64,000 nucleotides of DNA, taken from positions 407,523 through 471,522 of the forward strand of contig NZ_RBZM01000008.1 of NCBI RefSeq assembly GCF_003628305.1. Reading direction: 5' to 3'. The DNA comes from Cohnella endophytica (GTDB lineage: Bacteria; Bacillota; Bacilli; Paenibacillales; Paenibacillaceae). Positions 52,567 through 61,272 of the stretch are shown in pieces. Made by a program: the position numbers and the translations under genes. How positions within the stretch are numbered: position 1 is the stretch's first letter; the number at the start of each line of letters is the position of its first letter. Below the pieces are notes generated by a model. It searched no databases. It saw nothing but the letters and a program-made list of their open reading frames with translations, and had not been told where the DNA came from.

Positions 52567-53739
52567 ATGATTTCGGATCGGGTACCGGCGGGGTTATCGA
52601 GTTATCGATTAATTTCCTTGCTTCTTGTCGTCGTGGTTGCCGGTATGAGCCAAGGGCTTTTACTGCCCTTGCTGTCTATCTTGTTAGAACGCTCCGGCAT
52701 TTCGTCGGACATGAACGGCATGAACTCTGCTGCGCTTTATATCGGCGTATTCTGTACGATGTTCTTCGTGGAGAAGCCGGTGTTGCGGTTCGGATACAAG
52801 AGGGTCATTATGGCCGGCATATTGCTGGTTACCCTCGCGAATCTTCTGTTTCCGATCGGCCATTCGCTGGTCCTATGGTTTGTATTGCGTTTAATCGTGG
52901 GCGTCGGAGATAGTTCGCTTCATTACGCGACCCAGCTATGGATCGTCAGTTCGAGTCCGGCGGATCGCAGGGGAAGGTATCTTTCCTTATACGGCATGGC
53001 TTATGGCGCGGGTTTCAGCATAGGACCGCTAGGGATGAACCTGCTGCCGCTGGGCGAATGGGTTCCATTCGTAGCGACTAGCCTCTTTTTCGCAATCGTA
53101 ATGTTGCTTGTCCTGAAAATGCCGAACGAATATCCGGAGCGCGCCCGCAAGAGGGAGTCCGGAGAAAATCGATTCGTGAGAACGTATCGTCTCGCATGGT
53201 TCGTCTTGATTCCAGGCTTGCTGTACGGATTGATGGAATCATCGATGAATAGCAGCTTTCCTCTTTACGGCGTTCGGATGGGATTCGGCACGGAATGGAT
53301 ATCCCTCTTGCTTTTGGCTTTCGGGATTGGGAGTCTCGTCTTACAGCTGCCCTTGGGCATATGGAGCGACAGGATTGGCCGGAAGCCGATTCTGATGGGG
53401 TGCGGGTTCGTGGGTTCGCTGCTGTTCGTAGCGATTCCTTTCGCGGGGGATCGGCTATTTACCTTGCTTATTTTGTTCGCGCTGACCGGAGGGTTGGTGG
53501 GGTCCTTTTACTCCTTGGGCTTGGCCTATGCGGCGGACATTCTACCCAAGGCGATCCTTCCGGCGGCGAGCGTGATCGCTTCTATTCACTTTAGCATCGG
53601 AAGCATTATTGGACCGACGCTTGGGGGATACGGCATCCGATACCTATCGAGCCACAGTCTCTTCTTGTTCCTGGGCTCGGTCTTCTTCCTGTTCGCGCTG
53701 GCAGGCTTCTGGTTCAAGCCGCGAAATGCTGCCGGATGA
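52567..53739 (+). CDS. Major facilitator superfamily transporter
   Basis: A 390-residue protein with 12 membrane helices. The signature loops are RFGYKRVIMAG after helix 2 and GIWSDRIGRKPILMGCG after helix 8, and helix 5 has GAGFSIGPLGMNLLP (the motif C region of drug exporters). A multidrug- or metabolite-exporting role is possible; substrate is unknown. The start is ATG 52567 with AGGAACGG upstream. It ends three bases from the stop of the convergent GntR gene, with no terminator between them. Confidence 0.9.
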   Translation: MISDRVPAGLSSYRLISLLLVVVVAGMSQGLLLPLLSILLERSGISSDMNGMNSAALYIGVFCTMFFVEKPVLRFGYKRVIMAGILLVTLANLLFPIGHSLVLWFVLRLIVGVGDSSLHYATQLWIVSSSPADRRGRYLSLYGMAYGAGFSIGPLGMNLLPLGEWVPFVATSLFFAIVMLLVLKMPNEYPERARKRESGENRFVRTYRLAWFVLIPGLLYGLMESSMNSSFPLYGVRMGFGTEWISLLLLAFGIGSLVLQLPLGIWSDRIGRKPILMGCGFVGSLLFVAIPFAGDRLFTLLILFALTGGLVGSFYSLGLAYAADILPKAILPAASVIASIHFSIGSIIGPTLGGYGIRYLSSHSLFLFLGSVFFLFALAGFWFKPRNAAG

Positions 53740-53742
53740 GAT

Positions 53743-54444
53743 TTAGTCAATAAAATAATGAGGGAACTTCTCTCGCAGCGGCGGTATTTCCGAGTTCAGT
53801 TTCCCAAGGTGACGTTCCAATAATTGCAACACGCCCGCTTCATCCCGGTTTTTCAAGCAGTCGAACAACTCGAAGTGCTCCTGAACAAGACTCTTAGTCA
53901 AAACCAACTCTTTCATGGCCAAAAATCGCAGCCGATTAAGATGGCCCCGCATGTGATACACGACTTCAAGCAATGTCTCATTGCCTGCCAATTGCAGTAC
54001 GCGTTCGTGAAAAACTTCATCCAACCGGAGAAACTGAACGATATCTTGCTCCGCTGCAGCTTCGCTCTGCTCGCGCAATAGGTTATTAATTTCCTTGTCC
54101 GCTTTAATGTATCGATGATCTAAGGTGTCCCACTGCTTGGCTACAAGCTTGAACGCGCTAGTCTCCAGACTTAAACGGACAAAGCTGCTTTCCTTCACCT
54201 TCAATTCGGATATACAAGCGATTTTCTTCGTTCGTTGGGGGAGAACCTCTATGAGCTGCTCCGATATAAGCAAATGGAATGCATCACGAATCGGAGTGCG
54301 GCTAATGTGAAGTGAATCGGCCAACTCGGTTTCCATAACGGTTTGGCCCGGTTCAAGCTGTAATGTAATGATGGCTTCTCGCAACGTCTCATAAGCTTGC
54401 GCTCCCAAATTTCTGAAGCCGGGCGCCGATTGACTTAAACGCAT
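53743..54444 (-). CDS. GntR family transcriptional regulator (FadR/FCD subfamily)
   Basis: A 233-residue repressor or activator. The N-terminal winged helix (about 15-80) shows AYETLREAIITLQLEPGQTVMETELADSLHISRTPIRDAFHLLISEQLIEVLP. The C-terminal all-helical FCD domain (90-220) has LRLDEVFHERVLQLAGNETL and LVQEHFELFDCLKNRDEAGVLQLLERHL, with the Asp and His residues that often bind a metal near the effector site. The start is ATG 54444, nine bases after GAGGTG; GTG 54456 is in that site. A perfect 22-bp palindrome lies 47 bases upstream, between it and the divergent nickel-type permease, which is its most likely target. Confidence 0.93.
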   Translation of the reverse strand: MRLSQSAPGFRNLGAQAYETLREAIITLQLEPGQTVMETELADSLHISRTPIRDAFHLLISEQLIEVLPQRTKKIACISELKVKESSFVRLSLETSAFKLVAKQWDTLDHRYIKADKEINNLLREQSEAAAEQDIVQFLRLDEVFHERVLQLAGNETLLEVVYHMRGHLNRLRFLAMKELVLTKSLVQEHFELFDCLKNRDEAGVLQLLERHLGKLNSEIPPLREKFPHYFID

Positions 54445-54491
54445 TTCATTTTTCACCTCGATGTGTTATGCTGTACTCACTTTTTAAGTAT

Positions 54492-54513
54492 ACGTGTATA
54501 CATGTATACACGT
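54492..54513. promoter_or_regulatory. Perfect 22-bp palindrome, probable GntR operator
   Basis: ACGTGTATAC followed by ATGTATACACGT reads identically on both strands. It contains two overlapping TGTATAC half-sites, the kind bound by FCD-type GntR regulators. Its place between the GntR gene and the divergent permease gene supports control of both. Confidence 0.8.
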
Positions 54514-54591
54514 CAATTGATGCTCTAATTCATAGTCTGCCTTTATATGATTGAAAGATATTGGTTGCGCCTAGGTCACGGGGGCGCTGGA

Positions 54592-55617
54592 ATGGGAGAG
54601 AACGAAGAGATGAAGCAAGTACGTTGGAAAGGGTATGCCGCAGGGGTTATCATTCTACATATTGTAGGTATCGCTCTGTTGTTGAAATCGCTGCCGCAGC
54701 ACCCGGCATTATTGGGATTCGGTATACTCGCTTATACGCTAGGTTTACGGCACGCCTTCGATGCCGATCACATTGCGGCTATCGACAACACGGTGCGTAA
54801 GTTGGTTCAGCAGAAGGAAAATCCGATCGGGGTCGGTTTCTATTTCTCGTTAGGACATTCTACAGTGGTATTCTGTATGGCCATTATCACTGCACTGGCG
54901 GCAAAATGGGCCGAGAACAGAATGCCGCAGTTGGCAGACATCGGGGGCATCATCGGGACTTCGGTATCCGGCGTTTTTCTTGTTCTCATGGGCGTATTCA
55001 ATCTGTTCGTGTTCATAAGCATCTATCAAGTGTTTCGGAAAATGCGACATGATCATTACGACGAGAATAAGCTGGAAGAGCTGCTTCAATCGAGGGGACT
55101 CATCGCGCGTTTTCTGAATCCTTTATTCAAATTCGTCAACAAGAGCTGGCATGTATATCCGATCGGGTTTTTGTTCGGTCTTGGATTTGATACGGCGAGC
55201 GAAGTCGCGTTACTTGCGATCTCGGCAGGGGCTGTACAAAGCGTGATTCCTTTGACGGGGATTATAGCTCTTCCGCTCTTGTTCGCTGCGGGAATGAGCT
55301 TGCTGGACACGGCGGACGGAATCTTTATGACCACCGCATACAAGTGGGCTTTTCGAACGCCGCTGCGCAAAATTTATTATAATATGAGCGTCACGGGCGT
55401 ATCTATTATCGCGGCGCTGGTCATTGGTTTGGTTGAGCTTGCCCAAGTGCTTATGCCGAAGCTCGGATTAACGAACGGATTCTGGGGATGGCTTCAAGAG
55501 CTGGATTTCGGCAGTCTGGGTTATATTTTGTTCGCGCTATTCGTCGTTTCGTGGGCTGTCTCCTACGGGATATGGAAATACATGAAGTTCGAAAAACGTT
55601 GGGTAGATATGAACTAA
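54592..55617 (+). CDS. HoxN/HupN/NixA family nickel/cobalt permease
   Basis: About 341 residues with eight membrane helices. Family signatures are all present: RHAFDADHIAAIDN in helix 2 (the metal-recognition H-x4-D-H), FSLGHSTVVF, and LGFDTASEVALLAISAG. It would import Ni2+ or Co2+ for enzymes such as urease, hydrogenase or B12 proteins; no such enzyme is in the window. The start is uncertain: ATG 54592 has GGGGG seven bases upstream, ATG 54610 also has a GGGAGAG site, and ATG 54547 has none. Probably controlled by the divergent GntR protein. Confidence 0.93.
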   Translation: MGENEEMKQVRWKGYAAGVIILHIVGIALLLKSLPQHPALLGFGILAYTLGLRHAFDADHIAAIDNTVRKLVQQKENPIGVGFYFSLGHSTVVFCMAIITALAAKWAENRMPQLADIGGIIGTSVSGVFLVLMGVFNLFVFISIYQVFRKMRHDHYDENKLEELLQSRGLIARFLNPLFKFVNKSWHVYPIGFLFGLGFDTASEVALLAISAGAVQSVIPLTGIIALPLLFAAGMSLLDTADGIFMTTAYKWAFRTPLRKIYYNMSVTGVSIIAALVIGLVELAQVLMPKLGLTNGFWGWLQELDFGSLGYILFALFVVSWAVSYGIWKYMKFEKRWVDMN

Positions 55618-55619
55618 AG

Positions 55620-56405
55620 TCAATCCTTGGCCGCGGCGGGAAGCCGACTAATCAGGATAAACTTATCGTCCTTTAGTCGGAAGACGTAACGTAAGTGTTC
55701 CGGAGGCATAGAACCTTCGTCTCCGTAGCTTTCTATCGTCACCGTGCCGTTCTCGTTTAATAGGGGCTTGCGGTCGAGATATAGGGTGAAATGTTCGTAG
55801 AGCTCGTCTTTCTTATCCATCGCGAACGAAACCGGGAAGGCTTTCCCGTCGCTATTTACCCCATAGAAAAAATAGTCCGATCCGTAGCAAGTGTTGGTCA
55901 GCAAATGGAAGTAATAAATATCCACGCCATCAACGAGCAAATGCGGGATGGCCAAGATTTCTGAAGATTGGGCAGGCGAGCGGATTTCATCTCCGATCAC
56001 GCCTAAGTCTTGCGCCGAATCCCCCTCCTTATTCCGGTAAATGACATGGTAAACGCCGCTGAAGGCGTTGTCCCCTTCATTGCCGTAACAGGATGGCGCA
56101 TCGAGCGTCGAGGCCATCTCCCCTTCCTCGGGAACAAGAGCTAACGTGCCGTATTGCCCATAACCTTCCGCGCGGTTGTAATTTGCCAGCTGTCCGGTCG
56201 CTTCTGCCGGCATACCCGATTCCGTCCCGGATGGCTCCGGAGACGGCGGCTCGATAGAGGGCTCATCGGTAGGAGCGCTCAAGGATTCCAAGGGCTCGGA
56301 AGGCGAGACGTCAGCCTGCGAGGCCTGCTGGGAAGCGCACCCTGCGCAAAGCGACAAAACTAGCAACAAAACCATCCACGTATTTCGCGAGCTCCGATTT
56401 CTCAT
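55620..56405 (-). CDS. Lipoprotein of unknown function
   Basis: A 261-residue lipoprotein. The signal peptide ends in the lipobox LCAGC (Cys about 23), followed by a Ser/Pro/Glu linker to about residue 70. The folded part contains two Cys pairs' worth of isolated cysteines (PSCYGNEG and TNTCYGSDYFFYG) that could form a disulfide outside the cell. No family is recognised. The start is ATG 56405 with AGAGGTTGGG upstream; the frame continues 23 codons upstream without a site. Its stop lies two bases from the stop of the convergent permease gene. Confidence 0.82.
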   Translation of the reverse strand: MRNRSSRNTWMVLLLVLSLCAGCASQQASQADVSPSEPLESLSAPTDEPSIEPPSPEPSGTESGMPAEATGQLANYNRAEGYGQYGTLALVPEEGEMASTLDAPSCYGNEGDNAFSGVYHVIYRNKEGDSAQDLGVIGDEIRSPAQSSEILAIPHLLVDGVDIYYFHLLTNTCYGSDYFFYGVNSDGKAFPVSFAMDKKDELYEHFTLYLDRKPLLNENGTVTIESYGDEGSMPPEHLRYVFRLKDDKFILISRLPAAAKD

Positions 56406-56573
56406 TTTGCCCAACCTCTTTTTATCCGTATATTTCCTATCCCTATAACGGTTCATACCGCCGTCTAGTTGCAAATCTCAGGACAAACCCTGTCATCATC
56501 TCGCCGCTCGCCTAATATAGATAAGTTGAAAGGTAGAGCCGGATATCCGAATAGCTCGGAAAGGGTGAGGTGC

Positions 56574-57440
56574 ATGCTGCATATCGTCGCCTGCATTAAG
56601 CAGGTGCCGGATACGAAAATCATCAAGATGAATCCTAAGACGAACACAATGGACCGCTCCAGCGCGCCGGCCATTCTGAATCCGTACGATTCCCATGCGG
56701 TTGAAGAAGCGGTAAGGTTGCGTGCCAGATACGGAGGAGTCGTCTCGGTATTAACGATGGGGCCGCCGCCTGCCGTGAAAGCCATTCGAAAATGCATTGA
56801 GATCGGAGCCGACGAAGGGTACATGATTACGGACCGGGCTTTTGCCGGGGCGGATACGCTGGCGACGAGCTATGCGTTGACGAAGGCGCTCGAGAAAATC
56901 GCGAACATTCGTCCGATCGATCTGATCATCTGCGGCAAAATGACGATCGACGGAGACACCGGCCAAGTCGGTCCGGGAATCGCCCGAAGGCTGGATATGC
57001 CTCCGCTCACTTCGGTGAATAAGGTGGTCGAAATCGATCGCGAGAAAGGATATGCGATCGTGCACCGGAAGCTGGAGGACGGTTACGAGGTCATTCGCTC
57101 CTCGCTCCCCTGCTTGTTCTCGGTGGAGAAGGACATCAACGAGGTTCCTTATTCCACGTTGCCGAACATGCTCAGAGCCGCGCGGTATCAGCCGAATATT
57201 TGGTCGGTTGCCGATCTCGGAGAAATCGACAAAACGCAGCTCGGGCTGAAGGGTTCGCCGACGATCGTCAGTTCGGTGTGGGCGCCGCAGAAGCCGCAAG
57301 GCGGACAGCGTCTCGAAGGCGATGCGGAGGAGCAAATTCGGCAACTGCTCGATATCGTGCTTGCCCGCAAAGAGCTATTCGACCCGATCGCCGAGGGAAG
57401 AACGCAAGCCAGAGCCAAGGTTGGGGGTGCAGACGCATGA
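56574..57440 (+). CDS. fixA: FixA: ETF beta subunit of the FixABCX complex
   Basis: A 288-residue ETF beta homologue of the longer FixA type. Marks are HIVACIKQVPDTKIIKMNPKTNTMDRSSAPAILNPYDSHAVEEAVRLRARYGGVV, CGKMTIDGDTGQVGPGIARRLDMPPLTSV, and LPCLFSVEKDINEVPYSTLPNMLRAARYQPNIW. In bifurcating ETFs this subunit also holds a second FAD. The start is ATG 56574 after a GGAAAGGGTGAGG stretch. It overlaps fixB by 4 bases (ATGA), and the operon order is fixABCX. Confidence 0.94.
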   Translation: MLHIVACIKQVPDTKIIKMNPKTNTMDRSSAPAILNPYDSHAVEEAVRLRARYGGVVSVLTMGPPPAVKAIRKCIEIGADEGYMITDRAFAGADTLATSYALTKALEKIANIRPIDLIICGKMTIDGDTGQVGPGIARRLDMPPLTSVNKVVEIDREKGYAIVHRKLEDGYEVIRSSLPCLFSVEKDINEVPYSTLPNMLRAARYQPNIWSVADLGEIDKTQLGLKGSPTIVSSVWAPQKPQGGQRLEGDAEEQIRQLLDIVLARKELFDPIAEGRTQARAKVGGADA

Positions 57441-58471
57441 ACTTCGACGATTATCGCGGCATCTGGGTGTTCCTCGAAGAGAAGGACGGCGAGGTCGCGC
57501 AAGTCTCTCTCGAACTGCTAGGCGCAGGTAAGCTACTGGCCGAGAAGAGGAAAACGGAGCTCGCCGGCGTACTTATCGGCGATAACGTTCGTTTGCTGGC
57601 CCGAACGGCGTTCGAATACGGCGCGGACAAGGTCTATGTGTTCGATGATCCGATCTATCGGTTCTACCGGACCGAGACGTTCATGAAGGCGATGTTGGCC
57701 TGCGTGGAGAAGCATAAGCCGGAAATTCTGCTCTACGGAGCGACGTCGACGGGCAAAGATCTGGCGAGCGCGGTGGCGACCGATTTGCCGACGGGCTTGA
57801 CCGCGGATACGACGCAGCTCGACGTCGAAGAGGACACGGGGCTGCTGCTGGCAAGCAGACCGGCATTCGGCGGCAACATCATGGCGACGATTCTGTGCAA
57901 GAAATATCGCCCGCAGATGGCGACCGTCAGGCCGAAAGTGATGAAAGCGCTCATCCGCGACAGAGACGCCAAAGGCGAGCTCATCGAGGAAAGCATTCCT
58001 ATTACGGAGGCGGATATTCGGACCAAGGTGCTGGAGATTGTCCGTTCGACGACGCAACGCGTGCGGATCGACGAAGCGGACATTATCGTCGCGGGAGGCA
58101 AAGGGTTAGGCGGCCCCGCGGGTTTTCAGACGATCCAGCGGCTGGCGGATACGCTGGGCGCGGCGGTCGGAGCGAGCAGGGACGTCGTGGAAGCGGGATG
58201 GATCGGGCATCATCACCAGGTCGGGCAGACGGGCGTCACGGTGACTCCGAAAATCTATTTTGCCATCGGGATATCCGGGGCCATACAGCACATCGTCGGC
58301 ATGCAGAACTCGGGTCTCATTATCGCCATCAACAAGGACCCGGCAGCGCCGATCTTTCAATCCTCGCATTACGGCATCGTAGGGGACGCGTTGACGATCG
58401 TGCCCATGCTTACGGAAGCATTCCAAATCGCGCTCGGAAGAAAGGAAGAGGCCGATGCCGGAAAAGTTTGA
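57437..58471 (+). CDS. fixB: FixB: ETF alpha subunit of the FixABCX complex
   Basis: A 344-residue ETF alpha homologue. The N-terminal part begins IWVFLEEKDGEVAQVSLELLGAGKLLAEK. The FAD domain has IIVAGGKGLGGPAGFQTIQRLADTLGAAVGASRDVVEAGW, QVGQTGVTVTPKIYFAIGISGAIQHIVGMQ and INKDPAAPIFQSSHYGIVGDALTIVPML. It is clearly a paralogue of etfA at 31631 and keeps the standard GRG- and SRxxVDxGW-type motifs that the other has altered. Start ATG 57437 overlaps fixA by 4 bases. Confidence 0.95.
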   Translation: MNFDDYRGIWVFLEEKDGEVAQVSLELLGAGKLLAEKRKTELAGVLIGDNVRLLARTAFEYGADKVYVFDDPIYRFYRTETFMKAMLACVEKHKPEILLYGATSTGKDLASAVATDLPTGLTADTTQLDVEEDTGLLLASRPAFGGNIMATILCKKYRPQMATVRPKVMKALIRDRDAKGELIEESIPITEADIRTKVLEIVRSTTQRVRIDEADIIVAGGKGLGGPAGFQTIQRLADTLGAAVGASRDVVEAGWIGHHHQVGQTGVTVTPKIYFAIGISGAIQHIVGMQNSGLIIAINKDPAAPIFQSSHYGIVGDALTIVPMLTEAFQIALGRKEEADAGKV

Positions 58472-59750
58472 CGTCATAGTCGTCGGCGCGGGTCCCGCGG
58501 GAATCGCGTGCGCTTACGAGCTAGCGAAGGCAAACGTAAACGTGCTGCTCATCGAGAGGGGAGAATATCCCGGCTCCAAGAACGTCATGGGCGGGGTGCT
58601 CTATCGCAAAATGATGGAGGAAATCATACCCGATTTCCACAAGGAAGCGCCGCTCGAACGTCCGATCGTGGAGCAAAGGTTCATGATGATGGATAAGGCG
58701 TCTGCGGTTACTTTCTCGTACAAGGGTATGGAGTGGGCGGAGGAGCCGTTCAATAACTTCACGGTGCTTCGGGCGAAGTTCGACCAATGGTTCGCGTCCA
58801 AAGCCGTCGAGAAGGGAGCCTTGCTACTGAATGAAACGGTCGTGCTAGAATGCATCGTGGAGAACGGTAAAGTCGTCGGGGTGCGAACGGACCGTCCGGA
58901 CGGGGAGCTGAGGGCGGACGTCGTCGTGCTCGCGGACGGAGTCAACTCCTTGCTCGCCAAGTCGCTCGGCTTCCACAAGGAGTTCAGGCCGGACGAAGTG
59001 GCGCTCGCGACGATGGAAATTCTGAAGCTCGACAAGAAGATCATCGAAGATCGTTTTAACATGGAGGAAGGCCAGGGCTGCACGATCGAGCTGTTCGGCG
59101 ACGCGACCAAGGGCATTCTCGGAACCGGATTTCTGTACACGAACAAAGATACTTTGAGCATCGGAGTAGGAACGTTACTTTCCGGACTCATTAAGCATAA
59201 GATAAAGCCATATGAATTAATGGAGTACGTGAAAACGCATCCAATGATCCGCCCCTACATTCAAGGAGCGGAACCGCAGGAGTACTTAGCGCATCTGATT
59301 CCGGAAGGCGGTTACCGCTCCATGCCGAAGGTAGTCGCGGCGGGCGTAGTCGTCGTAGGAGACGCGGCGCAGCTCGTCAACGCCATCCATCGCGAAGGCT
59401 CCAACATGGCGATGACCTCCGGCAGGCTGGCCGCGGAGACGATCGTGGCGGCGAGGGAGCGGGGAGATTTCTCCGAGGCATCGCTAATCGAGTACAGGCA
59501 GAAGCTCATGGGCAGCTTCGTCGGCCAGGACTTGAAGAAGTACAAGGACGCGACCCACCACTTCGACAAATTCCCGCAATACTTCGACCAGTACATTCCG
59601 ATGATGAACAAGGCGGCAAGTCAGATGCTGACGGTCGACGGGGCATCCAAACGGGAGAAGCAGAAAAAAATTTGGCGGGAGTTAGGGCCGGCCAAGAAGA
59701 AGTTCAAGATTGCCCGAGACCTGATCCGGGCATGGAAGGTGATGAAGTGA
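58455..59750 (+). CDS. fixC: FixC: FAD-dependent ETF-quinone oxidoreductase-like subunit
   Basis: A 431-residue flavoprotein of the GG-reductase/EtfQO superfamily. The Rossmann FAD motif is DVIVVGAGPAGIACAYELAKANVNVLLIERG, followed by SKNVMGGVLYRKMMEEI; the second FAD contact is VVVVGDAAQLVNAIHREGSNMAM. In FixABCX it receives electrons from the ETF and passes one branch to quinone. The start is ATG 58455, close after AGGAAGAGG, overlapping fixB by 17 bases. Confidence 0.95.
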   Translation: MPEKFDVIVVGAGPAGIACAYELAKANVNVLLIERGEYPGSKNVMGGVLYRKMMEEIIPDFHKEAPLERPIVEQRFMMMDKASAVTFSYKGMEWAEEPFNNFTVLRAKFDQWFASKAVEKGALLLNETVVLECIVENGKVVGVRTDRPDGELRADVVVLADGVNSLLAKSLGFHKEFRPDEVALATMEILKLDKKIIEDRFNMEEGQGCTIELFGDATKGILGTGFLYTNKDTLSIGVGTLLSGLIKHKIKPYELMEYVKTHPMIRPYIQGAEPQEYLAHLIPEGGYRSMPKVVAAGVVVVGDAAQLVNAIHREGSNMAMTSGRLAAETIVAARERGDFSEASLIEYRQKLMGSFVGQDLKKYKDATHHFDKFPQYFDQYIPMMNKAASQMLTVDGASKREKQKKIWRELGPAKKKFKIARDLIRAWKVMK

Positions 59751-60061
59751 TGAGCGAGCCGCAGCCTGCCGCAGCTTCGAAATCGGCCAGCATCGAGGAG
59801 AAGCAATATTTGCTCCGATTCAACGCCGACACGCAATCGCATCTGCACGTCATGGATACCGAGGTGTGCATGACGAGCTGCCCGGACAAAATTTGCACGA
59901 TTTTCTGCCCGGCGGAAGTGTACAAATGGGAGGATATCCGCATGCACGTCGGTTACGAAGGCTGCCATGAATGCGGAAGCTGTCGGATCGGCTGTCCGCA
60001 CCAGAATATCAAATGGGTATACCCCAAGGGCGGGCATGGCATCGTCTTTCGACTCGGTTGA
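59750..60061 (+). CDS. fixX: FixX: ferredoxin-like subunit
   Basis: A 103-residue ferredoxin-like protein. Cysteines appear as VCMTSCPDKICTIFCP and CHECGSCRIGCPHQNIKW; the second is a full C-x2-C-x2-C-x3-CP 4Fe-4S motif, the first a degenerate one as in EtfQO and FixX proteins. It partners FixC for quinone reduction. Start ATG 59750 shares one base with the fixC stop (TGATG), with AAGGTGATG upstream as ribosome site. Confidence 0.95.
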   Translation: MSEPQPAAASKSASIEEKQYLLRFNADTQSHLHVMDTEVCMTSCPDKICTIFCPAEVYKWEDIRMHVGYEGCHECGSCRIGCPHQNIKWVYPKGGHGIVFRLG

Positions 60062-60078
60062 CGGGGGTGAGGGGCAGG

Positions 60079-60231
60079 ATGAAGGTTGGCGATCAGGTCG
60101 TGTACTTGCAGGACGGCACGAAAGGCACCATCGTCGAGATCCAAGGGAACTTGTACCACATCATCTGGGAGGATCATTTCAGTAGCTGGGAGTTCGAGGA
60201 GAGACTGAAAATACAAGAAGCTTATCCGTGA
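60079..60231 (+). CDS. 50-residue protein at the end of the fix operon
   Basis: A small protein with the pattern MKVGDQVVYLQDGTKGTIVEIQ...YHIIWEDHFSSWEFEERLKI, which looks like a KOW/SH3-like small barrel. The start is ATG 60079 with GGGGTGAGGGG upstream, 17 bases past the fixX stop, and the operon terminator stem begins inside its last codons. Position and ribosome site argue that it is a real fifth member of the operon. Function is unknown. Confidence 0.8.
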   Translation: MKVGDQVVYLQDGTKGTIVEIQGNLYHIIWEDHFSSWEFEERLKIQEAYP

Positions 60232-60257
60232 ATTGGCGCGGGTAAGCTTCTTCTTTT
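60217..60257 (+). terminator. Terminator of the fixABCX operon
   Basis: GAAGCTTA-TCC and GG-GTAAGCTTC form a stem around GTGAATTGGCGC, followed by TTCTTTT. The stem overlaps the last codons of the 50-residue gene. Confidence 0.88.
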
Positions 60258-60339
60258 AGGAATATTTTAGGGGAATAGGGATGGACGGGGCTAGTAATTC
60301 CTACTATAATACTAATGATTAATTAGGAAATAATTCCTA
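60257..60339 (+). promoter_or_regulatory. Promoter and TAGGAA/TTCCTA inverted repeats upstream of zinc-ribbon genes
   Basis: TGGACG (60282) and TATAAT (60305) lie 17 bases apart. TAGGAA-ATAA-TTCCTA at 60324-60339 is a perfect inverted repeat just downstream of the expected start; extra half-sites are TAGGAA at 60257 and TTCCTA at 60298 inside the promoter spacer. The placement suggests a repressor operator, but no regulator is identified. Confidence 0.55.
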
Positions 60340-60372
60340 TAATTTATGAATTATGTGGAGGATGAATATCCC

Positions 60373-61242
60373 GTGCAATGCACTCAATGCGGTCAAATCA
60401 ATCAATCGGCGAAATTTTGCGTAAAATGCGGTGCCAATCTGCAAGCGGCGGCGACATCGGAAGGCGCGAACATCGGTTTCCAGCCTCCCGTTCAACCGTT
60501 GCCTGCAGCACAACCGCAACCACAGCCGCAACAAACGTCATACCAGCAATCTCGTCCCAATCTTCAGAAGCCGGTGGCGCATGCGCACCCTAATCCGCAG
60601 CTCCAGCAGGCGAAACAGGTCGGCAAGCAATATCTCGATTATTTCCTCGAAGTATTGAAGAGCCCCGTCCGCAAAGGGCAAAATTCTACGGATGCGGATA
60701 TGGTCAACGGTCTGATCACGTTAATTCTGTTCTCGTTGGTGTTACCGTTGATCGCATACATAAAAGCTCGCGCGACTTTTAGAAGATTTGATTTCGGCGG
60801 ATTCGGATTTGCGGATTCCGTATCGTTCAGCGGCGTCGTTATCAAGCCCTTCTTCTTCCTAATCATTATTGTATTGCTCGTAAACTCGGTGATGTTCCTG
60901 GTGCTTAAGCTTGGGAACGTCAACTTAAGTTATCGTGAGGTAACGGCGCGTTTCGGTAGCTTCATGATCCCGTCGGTAGCCTCCTTCGCCGTAGCTCTGT
61001 TGTTCTCTCTAATAAGCAGCGGGTCCGTCATCATGGGCCTGCTCATCGGAATCGGGCTGTTCTCTTGGTTCGTGGCGGTCTGTTTCGTCATTTACAGCTT
61101 TAAGAGAGATCAGACGAGCGGTCTCGATGCTTTCTATGGCGTCATTCTCACTTATATTGCATGCGCCATTCTGATTGCCCTCTTGGGAGCGGATCTTGCT
61201 CACACATTGTTCAGAGGTCTGGACAGCCCTCTTAATTTCTAA
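60373..61242 (+). CDS. Zinc-ribbon membrane protein
   Basis: About 289 residues. The N-terminus is a zinc ribbon (CTQCG-x9-CVKCG), followed by a Pro/Gln-rich linker (about 35-90) and five membrane helices (about 115-285). This is the layout of many uncharacterised Firmicute envelope-stress membrane proteins. The start is taken as GTG 60373, after GGAGG, giving MQCTQCG; ATG 60346 would place the ribosome site inside the gene. It is 30 bases upstream of the TcaA-like gene and probably cotranscribed with it. Confidence 0.8.
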   Translation: MQCTQCGQINQSAKFCVKCGANLQAAATSEGANIGFQPPVQPLPAAQPQPQPQQTSYQQSRPNLQKPVAHAHPNPQLQQAKQVGKQYLDYFLEVLKSPVRKGQNSTDADMVNGLITLILFSLVLPLIAYIKARATFRRFDFGGFGFADSVSFSGVVIKPFFFLIIIVLLVNSVMFLVLKLGNVNLSYREVTARFGSFMIPSVASFAVALLFSLISSGSVIMGLLIGIGLFSWFVAVCFVIYSFKRDQTSGLDAFYGVILTYIACAILIALLGADLAHTLFRGLDSPLNF

Positions 61243-61272
61243 TCCGGTAGACCAGCTTTCCATTGTCATGAG

